A stretch of 10,721 nucleotides of DNA, taken from Flavobacteriaceae bacterium. Its GTDB lineage: Bacteria > Bacteroidota > Bacteroidia > Flavobacteriales > Flavobacteriaceae. Both the position numbers and the translations under genes were made by a program. Positions 6,396 through 10,721 of this stretch are shown here, piece by piece (the stretch's first letter is position 1; each line of letters starts with the position of its first letter). The notes under the pieces were generated by a model. It saw nothing but the letters and a program-made list of their open reading frames with translations, had not been told where the DNA came from and searched no databases. The DNA lies in NCBI GenBank assembly GCA_002690085.1, contig NZDM01000037.1, forward strand, positions 1 to 10,721. Direction: 5' to 3'.

Positions 6396-6674
6396 ATGAA
6401 AATCTACATAAAATTCTATGCTATTGCTTTAGGTGCTTTATTTTCGTTGCTAGGAATTAGCAGTTGTAGCAGTGACGATGACAACAATACAAATGAGTGT
6501 TGTACTTATTCATACACAGATGAGGGAGTCACTTATACATACACTTATTGTGCTGATGGATCATACACATATGCAATTGATGGGGTAGTGATTGATGACA
6601 CACCTTGGTCTAATGATAGTTCTTGGGATGAAATCAAATCACAACTACTATCCGAGGGAGCAACCTGTAACTAA
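6396..6674 (+). CDS. small surface lipoprotein with Tyr-rich triple repeat
   Basis: I do not recognise a named family. The 92-residue product has a lipoprotein signal (hydrophobic 8-22, lipobox I-S-S-C with Cys24), so it is anchored in a membrane. Directly after the Cys comes S-S-D-D-D, matching the Ser-acidic surface-export signal described for Flavobacterium lipoproteins, which predicts exposure on the cell surface. Residues 37-63 hold three units of [ST]-Y-[ST]-Y-x-x-[DE]-G (37-44, 48-55, 56-63), giving seven tyrosines in 22 residues and probably short beta-hairpins. Four Cys (35, 36, 52, 91) remain in the mature part and may form disulfides. The C-terminal part (W-S-N-D-S-S-W-D-E-I-K-S-Q-L-L) is likely helical. 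It is followed by a strong terminator and then a sulfotransferase gene. Role unknown; a structural or adhesive surface protein or a sulfation target are guesses. Confidence 0.75.
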   Translation: MKIYIKFYAIALGALFSLLGISSCSSDDDNNTNECCTYSYTDEGVTYTYTYCADGSYTYAIDGVVIDDTPWSNDSSWDEIKSQLLSEGATCN

Positions 6675-6693
6675 ATCTTAAATTTTATAAATC

Positions 6694-6722
6694 AAGCTTG
6701 GCTTAATGCTGAGCTTTTTTTT
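6694..6722 (+). terminator. intrinsic terminator abutting the sulfotransferase ATG
   Basis: A 9-bp stem (6694-6702 with 6708-6716, including two G-T pairs) closes a 5-nt loop TTAAT and is followed by T at 6717-6722. It lies 20 nt after the lipoprotein stop, the expected place for that gene's terminator. The last T touches the ATG at 6723, so the same RNA structure would also cover the translation start region of the next gene. Confidence 0.8.
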
Positions 6723-7577
6723 ATGGAAATAAAAAAAAATAAGGAATTTGAAGGATATGGAATCATTGCAAACCAACTTATTCGTCTCAATAAGTTGTTT
6801 ACAAGAATAGCTCGTTATTTCTTCAATAAATCTCAAGATTATAAGTTTAAACAATATAAATTGCTTTTTGGAGAGAGAGAAGACGATATTTATATCGCAT
6901 CATATCCAAAGTCTGGAACAACTGTAATGCAAATGATTCTATACCATTTAACCTCAGAGGGCAGAATGGATTTTAAACACATTTATGAAGTTTCTCCATG
7001 GATTAGAAATGCGTCCTTTATTGGTGAGAAACCGGTAAAAATGAGTGCTCCAAGAGTTATAAAAACGCATGATAATTATAGTTTTTTTGATAAAATGATT
7101 AAAGGACGGTTTATCTATATTTATAGAAACGGTATGGATGTCGCTGTATCTCACTTTCATCAACAAAAAAATTATAACAATCAAAACTTAACATTTGAAA
7201 AGTATTTAAATCAATTTTTTAAACAAAAAAAGTGGTTCAAGCACGTAAGAGATTGGACTAGAAACAGGAACAAACTAGCGATTATTTATGTTAAATACGA
7301 AGATCTTTTAGAAAATAAAGAAAAGGAAATCAAACGAATCATTGATTTTCTTGGAATTAGTTTTAATCAAAAGGCTGTGAATAGAGCATTGAAGTTTTCA
7401 AGCTTTGAATGGATGAAAAAAAATGAGACTCTTTTTGGGGAAAAAAATAAAGTACAAAAAAAGACATATGACCAATTTATAAGAAATGGGAAAAGCGGCG
7501 AGGGAAAGATTATGTTTGACGAAGAACAGCAAATAAGGTTTCAGAACATCTATAATAAAATAATTGAAAAAAAATAA
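6723..7577 (+). CDS. PAPS-dependent sulfotransferase (Sulfotransfer_1 family)
   Basis: This 284-residue protein should transfer sulfate from PAPS to a hydroxyl acceptor. The 5'-phosphosulfate loop is Y-P-K-S-G-T-T (61-67), the catalytic base is His116 in K-T-H-D, the 3'-phosphate site is Y-R-N-G-M-D-V-A-V-S with Arg135 and Ser143, and the C-terminal R-N-G-K-S-G-E-G-K (254-262) matches the R-K-G-x-x-G motif that closes over PAPS. No signal peptide is present, so it should act in the cytoplasm. The layout is that of the SULT type, not of a Golgi-type membrane enzyme. The only in-frame ATG before the PAPS loop is at 6723, right after a terminator U-tract and without room for a Shine-Dalgarno; a TTG at codon 25 is the alternative. 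It is strongly AT-rich and lies between an A/T spacer and tRNA genes, consistent with acquisition. It converges with the tRNA operon. Acceptor unknown. Confidence 0.88.
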   Translation: MEIKKNKEFEGYGIIANQLIRLNKLFTRIARYFFNKSQDYKFKQYKLLFGEREDDIYIASYPKSGTTVMQMILYHLTSEGRMDFKHIYEVSPWIRNASFIGEKPVKMSAPRVIKTHDNYSFFDKMIKGRFIYIYRNGMDVAVSHFHQQKNYNNQNLTFEKYLNQFFKQKKWFKHVRDWTRNRNKLAIIYVKYEDLLENKEKEIKRIIDFLGISFNQKAVNRALKFSSFEWMKKNETLFGEKNKVQKKTYDQFIRNGKSGEGKIMFDEEQQIRFQNIYNKIIEKK

Positions 7578-7677
7578 TTCAAAGAAGTAGGTGATATTAT
7601 ATTCAATAGTAGAAAAGAAAAACAGAATCAGACAACCATTCCCTCACAGCTCTTTTAACAGATTAAATCGAAAAGAT

Positions 7678-7714
7678 AAAAAAAGGGATAAATCTAAAAA
7701 AGAAGATTTATCCC
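7678..7714 (-). terminator. intrinsic terminator of the tRNA operon
   Basis: On the minus strand a perfect 11-bp stem (7704-7714 with 7685-7695, GGGATAAATCT and AGATTTATCCC) with an 8-nt loop is followed by seven T (7684 down to 7678). It starts 6 nt after the 3' end of tRNA-Leu. Read on the plus strand it has no T-tract, so it serves the tRNAs and not the sulfotransferase. Confidence 0.85.
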
Positions 7715-7720
7715 GTTGTG

Positions 7721-7804
7721 TACTGAAGACGGGACTTGAACCCGTACGGCCTAATGGCCATTGGATTTTAAGTCCAACGTGTCTACCAATTCCACCACTT
7801 CAGC
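7721..7804 (-). tRNA. tRNA-Leu (anticodon UAA)
   Basis: An 84-nt class II tRNA. The acceptor stem GCTGAAG pairs with CTTCAGT (a G-U first pair), discriminator A, T-arm ACGGG-TTCAAGT-CCCGT, a long variable arm GGCC-ATTA-GGCC, and anticodon loop CTTAAAA giving UAA. The 3' CCA is not encoded. It follows tRNA-Gly by 18 nt on the same strand. Confidence 0.95.
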
Positions 7805-7822
7805 ATAAGATTTAAAAAACTG

Positions 7823-7894
7823 AGCGAAAGACGGGATTTGAACCCGCGACCCCCACCTTGGCAAGGTGATGCTCTACCCCTGAGCTACTTTCGC
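7823..7894 (-). tRNA. tRNA-Gly (anticodon GCC)
   Basis: A 72-nt tRNA with acceptor GCGAAAG/CTTTCGC, discriminator U (normal for Gly), D-arm AGCTCAGGGGTAGAGC, anticodon loop TTGCCAA and T-arm CGGG-TTCAAAT-CCCG. The CCA end is not encoded. It is the first gene of the two-tRNA operon. Confidence 0.95.
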
Positions 7895-7912
7895 GATTTA
7901 TAAGAACGTTTA

Positions 7913-7927
7913 CTTTGATTATCAAAG
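7913..7927 (-). promoter_or_regulatory. 15-bp palindrome at the tRNA operon start point
   Basis: CTTTGAT (7913-7919) and ATCAAAG (7921-7927) are perfect reverse complements around one T. It lies 6 bp below the -7 box, so it covers the expected transcript start and the 5' leader of the tRNA-Gly precursor. It may be an operator or simply a leader hairpin. Confidence 0.35.
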
Positions 7928-7933
7928 GGGTTG

Positions 7934-7963
7934 CAAATTTAACACATTTCTGAGAATACCAAA
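7934..7963 (-). promoter_or_regulatory. Bacteroidota-type promoter of the tRNA operon
   Basis: On the minus strand TTTG (7963-7960) is followed after 18 nt by TAAATTTG (7941-7934), a full match to the TTTG / TAnnTTTG promoter with correct spacing. Transcription should begin near 7928, about 34 nt before tRNA-Gly. Confidence 0.75.
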
Positions 7964-7983
7964 GTTTTTTTTTGTTTTTGTCC

Positions 7984-10587
7984 TTATTTCTTCTTCGATA
8001 GTTTACGCTTAATTTCATTGAGTTTCATCAGTGCTTCAACCGGCGTCAAACAGTCAATGTCGGTGTCCAAAATATCGGCTTTAAGCTCCTCCAGCAGGGG
8101 GTCATCTAAATTAAAAAAGCTCAACTGCATTTCCGAGTTCAAGTCTTTTAACTTGTCCGTTAGCGCATCACTAGAATGTGATTTTTCAAGTTGTTTTAAT
8201 ATTTTTTTAGAACGCTGCAGCACTGGTTGTGGCATGCCTGCCATTTTAGCCACATGAATCCCAAAACTGTGCTGACTGCCGCCCGCCACTAAGGTTCTCA
8301 AAAACAAGACATTGTTTTTAAGTTCTTTGACCGCCACATTGTAATTTTTAATGCGTGAAAAGGTTTCCGTCATTTCATTAAGTTCGTGGTAGTGGGTTGC
8401 AAAAAGTGTCTTAGCCTTTGTAGGATGTTCGTGTAAATACTCACTAATGGCCCAAGCAATGGAGATGCCATCATAGGTACTTGTTCCGCGACCAATCTCA
8501 TCCAAAAGTACCAAACTGCGCTCAGAAATATTATTCAAAATAGAGGCAGTCTCATTCATTTCAACCATAAAGGTCGAATCCCCCATCGATATGTTATCAC
8601 TGGCACCGACGCGAGTAAACAGTTTATCAACTACACCAATCCTGGCTTTAGCGGCCGGCACAAAACTACCAATTTGAGCCAAAAGGACTATCAAAGCCGT
8701 TTGCCTTAAAATAGCCGATTTTCCAGACATGTTTGGCCCCGTAATCATAATGATTTGTTGGGTCTTACGATCTAAAAAGAGGTCGTTAGCTACATAGGTT
8801 TCACCCAAAGGCAATTGCTTTTCAATGACCGGGTGCCTGCCTTGCTGAATATCCAAATCAAAAGATGTATCCATCGCTGGACAGTTGTAATGATTTTGCT
8901 TGGCCAAATGCGCAAAGGCACTGAGACAGTCCAATTCGGCCAACAATTGTGCATTTTTTTGCACGGCTTTGATGTGCGCGTGCATCCAAGAGATTAGCTC
9001 TGAAAAAAGCCGTTGCTCAATGGCTAAAATCTGATCTTCGGCGCCTAATATTTTTTGCTCGTATTCCTTAAGCTCTTCCGTAATATAACGCTCCGCATTG
9101 ACCAGCGTTTGCTTACGAATCCAATGCGCTGGGACCTTGTCTTTGTGGGTGTTTCGAACTTCAATATAATATCCAAACACATTGTTGGAAGCAATTTTTA
9201 AAGAGGGGATGCCCGTGGCTTCACTTTCTTGAGCCAACATGCTATCCAAATAATCTTTCCCCGAAAAAGCAATGGCACGTAAAGCCGCCAATTCTTTGTT
9301 GGCAGATGAGGCAATGGTGTGGCCTTTTAAAATATTAACAGGTGCGTCTTCATTGAGGGTTGCTTTAATTTTTAAGCGCAAGGTTTCACAATCCTGAATT
9401 TGTTTTCCAAGAGAATTGAGGTGCAGATGGTCGCAGTTAAGCGCCAATGCTTTTATGGGTAGAATTTGCTCTAGAGAATTCTTTAATTGCACCACCTCTC
9501 TCGGGCTGACTTTGGCAGTGGCTACCTTTGAAATAAGGCGTTCCAAATCGCCAACACCTTTTAGAGAAGATTGTATTTCCATTAAGGCCGTTTCATTCTC
9601 ATAAAAATATTGAACTACGTCATGGCGTGCTTTAATAGCCGCTACCGATTTTAAAGGCAATGCCAGCCAACGCTTTAGAAGTCTTCCTCCCATTGGCGAT
9701 AAGGTTTTGTCGATGACCTGAATCAGGGTAACCGCATTGGAGTTGTTGGAATGGTACAATTCCAAATTTCGAATGGTGAATTTATCCATCCAAACAAAAT
9801 CGGCCTCCAAAAGCCGCTCAATGGAAGTGATGTGCTGTAGCTTGTGGTGTTGGGTCTCACCCAAATAATGCAGTATGGCCCCAGAAGCTATCAAGCCATT
9901 TGGAAGGCCATCAACTCCGAAACCTTTCAAAGATTTGGTTTTAAAATGTTGGCAGAGGGATTCATGTGTATAATCCTGTTGAAAGACCCAATCCTCTAAA
10001 TAAAATGTATTAAAGTTGTCGCCAAACGATGTGCTAAATTGTTGGCGTTTTTGTTTTTCAATCAAGACTTCACTGGGTCTGAAATTTTGCAGAAGTTTGG
10101 ACACATAAGTCGTGCTGCCTTGAGCCGTTAAAAACTCCCCTGTGGAAACATCTAAAAAAGACACCCCAGTATGAGCTCCAAAATAAACCGCTGCAAGGAA
10201 GTTATTGGTCTTGGAGTTTAAAACCTCATCGTTAAGAGAAACCCCTGGTGTAATGAGTTCAGTCACGCCACGCTTTACAATTTTTTTGGTTTTTTTGGGG
10301 TCCTCCAATTGATCGCAAATGGCCACCCTTGTACCCGCTTTAACCAATTTCGGTAAATAGGTGTTTAGAGAATGGTGTGGAAAACCTGCAAGTTCTGTTT
10401 CACTTTGGCTGCCAGCGCCTCGCTTGGTCAAAATGATGTCTAAAATTTTAGCCGCTTTTATGGCATCGCTACCAAAAGTTTCATAAAAATCGCCTACCCT
10501 AAATAGCAACAAAGCGTCGGGGTACTTTGCCTTTATAGCATTGTACTGTTTCATAAGTGGCGTTTCCTTTTTTACTTTTTTGATCAA
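7984..10587 (-). CDS. mutS: DNA mismatch repair ATPase MutS
   Basis: A complete 867-residue MutS of normal length. MutS binds base mismatches as a dimer and recruits MutL in the cytoplasm. The mismatch-wedging Phe-x-Glu is seen as G-D-F-Y-E (Phe34, Glu36) in domain I; connector and core/clamp domains follow (about 130-575). The ATPase has Walker A G-P-N-M-S-G-K-S (617-624, Lys623), Walker B L-L-D-E (Asp696, Glu697) with G-R-G-T-S-T-Y-D-G, and A-T-H-Y-H-E. Position 621 is Ser where many bacteria have Gly. A clamp-binding-like Q-L-S-F-F (821-825) precedes a C-terminal helical region with T-P-V-E-A-L. The ATG at 10587 gives the usual short Lys-rich lead before T-P-L-M-K-Q-Y. No terminator is visible after the stop, so transcripts may run on into the tRNAs. 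It is divergent from the gene at the right edge. Confidence 0.98.
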   Translation of the reverse strand: MIKKVKKETPLMKQYNAIKAKYPDALLLFRVGDFYETFGSDAIKAAKILDIILTKRGAGSQSETELAGFPHHSLNTYLPKLVKAGTRVAICDQLEDPKKTKKIVKRGVTELITPGVSLNDEVLNSKTNNFLAAVYFGAHTGVSFLDVSTGEFLTAQGSTTYVSKLLQNFRPSEVLIEKQKRQQFSTSFGDNFNTFYLEDWVFQQDYTHESLCQHFKTKSLKGFGVDGLPNGLIASGAILHYLGETQHHKLQHITSIERLLEADFVWMDKFTIRNLELYHSNNSNAVTLIQVIDKTLSPMGGRLLKRWLALPLKSVAAIKARHDVVQYFYENETALMEIQSSLKGVGDLERLISKVATAKVSPREVVQLKNSLEQILPIKALALNCDHLHLNSLGKQIQDCETLRLKIKATLNEDAPVNILKGHTIASSANKELAALRAIAFSGKDYLDSMLAQESEATGIPSLKIASNNVFGYYIEVRNTHKDKVPAHWIRKQTLVNAERYITEELKEYEQKILGAEDQILAIEQRLFSELISWMHAHIKAVQKNAQLLAELDCLSAFAHLAKQNHYNCPAMDTSFDLDIQQGRHPVIEKQLPLGETYVANDLFLDRKTQQIIMITGPNMSGKSAILRQTALIVLLAQIGSFVPAAKARIGVVDKLFTRVGASDNISMGDSTFMVEMNETASILNNISERSLVLLDEIGRGTSTYDGISIAWAISEYLHEHPTKAKTLFATHYHELNEMTETFSRIKNYNVAVKELKNNVLFLRTLVAGGSQHSFGIHVAKMAGMPQPVLQRSKKILKQLEKSHSSDALTDKLKDLNSEMQLSFFNLDDPLLEELKADILDTDIDCLTPVEALMKLNEIKRKLSKKK

Positions 10588-10603
10588 TGAATCTTTGTTT
10601 TAA

Positions 10604-10625
10604 AAGCGTACTTTTGTAAGCGTAC
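10604..10625. repeat. two direct AAGCGTAC copies in the mutS divergent promoter region
   Basis: AAGCGTAC occurs at 10604-10611 and 10618-10625, 14 bp apart. The second overlaps a 6-bp hairpin TTTGTA-AGCG-TACAAA (10613-10628). TACTTTTG at 10609-10616 is a perfect plus-strand -7 box, but I find no TTG at the right distance. Could be an operator; may be chance. Confidence 0.35.
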
Positions 10626-10686
10626 AAAGGTGCTAATGTAACCAATTTTAGGGTTTTTTAAAACCTATTAACTGAGAATTAAAACT

Positions 10687-10721
10687 GTGCGAAAAATTAA
10701 AAACAGTGAATTGAATCGACT
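10687..10721 (+). CDS. 5' end of probable TrmH/SpoU-type RNA methyltransferase, cut by window edge
   Basis: Only eleven full codons are visible, reading M-R-K-I-K-N-S-E-L-N-R from a GTG start. I recognise this as the usual N-terminus of the flavobacterial SpoU/TrmH-family RNA methyltransferase, which methylates ribose in tRNA or rRNA, and from memory that gene is often a divergent neighbour of mutS. The frame has a stop at 10669-10671, and GTG at 10687 is the only common start codon after it apart from a CTG at 10672. The evidence is a short motif match, so the product remains tentative. Confidence 0.5.
   Translation, partial: MRKIKNSELNR

Noticed and set aside
6954..7184. 76-codon minus-strand ORF inside the sulfotransferase gene
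   Set aside because: Antisense to the intact PAPS-binding region; no independent support.
7591..7815. 74-codon plus-strand ORF after the sulfotransferase
   Set aside because: It runs antisense through the tRNA-operon terminator and all of tRNA-Leu; its apparent protein is just the tRNA complement.
7812..8018. 68-codon minus-strand ORF across tRNA-Gly
   Set aside because: Overlaps the whole tRNA-Gly and the mutS 3' end in another frame; typical spurious tRNA-derived ORF.
8018..9604. Several 60-79-codon plus-strand ORFs inside mutS
   Set aside because: They are antisense to a fully supported MutS coding frame, with no recognisable motifs.

Overview
The window looks like chromosome of a marine-type member of Flavobacteriaceae (Bacteroidota). 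The reasons are strong AT bias, starts that mostly lack a Shine-Dalgarno sequence, perfect TAnnTTTG -7 boxes (the Bacteroidota sigma-A promoter), a C-S-S-D-D-D surface-lipoprotein signal, and the families present (DUF2490 barrel, iduronate-2-sulfatase-like sulfatase, LytS-like TPR kinase). A divergent neighbour of mutS also seems to begin with M-R-K-[IL]-K-N-S-E-L, which I recall as the start of flavobacterial TrmH/SpoU-type methyltransferases.

Left part (1-2640, + strand): the 3' portion of a membrane TPR histidine kinase of the LytS/YehU type with no response regulator after it, a 269-bp AT-rich spacer, a DUF2490 outer-membrane barrel protein, and a small NTF2-like protein. The last two are 33 bp apart and may be co-transcribed.

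Middle (2655-6032): an exported alpha/beta-hydrolase esterase (-) and a lipoprotein sulfatase (+) are transcribed divergently from a region with a -7 box on each strand. The pair suggests removal of acyl and sulfate groups from a sulfated polysaccharide, but there are no SusC/SusD or glycosidase genes here. A two-gene operon (-) of DoxX-like four-helix membrane proteins follows, joined by an ATGA stop/start overlap.

Accessory-looking stretch (6033-7677): an almost pure A/T spacer with many palindromes and short repeats leads to a 92-residue surface lipoprotein carrying three Tyr-rich Y-x-Y-x-x-[DE]-G units. A strong intrinsic terminator follows, and its U-tract ends exactly at the ATG of a PAPS-dependent sulfotransferase. 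The pairing of a small tyrosine-rich secreted protein with a sulfotransferase recalls RaxX/RaxST, but here that link is only a hypothesis.

Right part (7678-10721, - strand): a tRNA-Gly(GCC)-tRNA-Leu(UAA) operon with a recognisable promoter and terminator sits downstream of a complete mutS. The first 35 bases of a divergent, GTG-started gene lie at the right edge. This part is ordinary housekeeping sequence. The most noteworthy region is 6069-7577.
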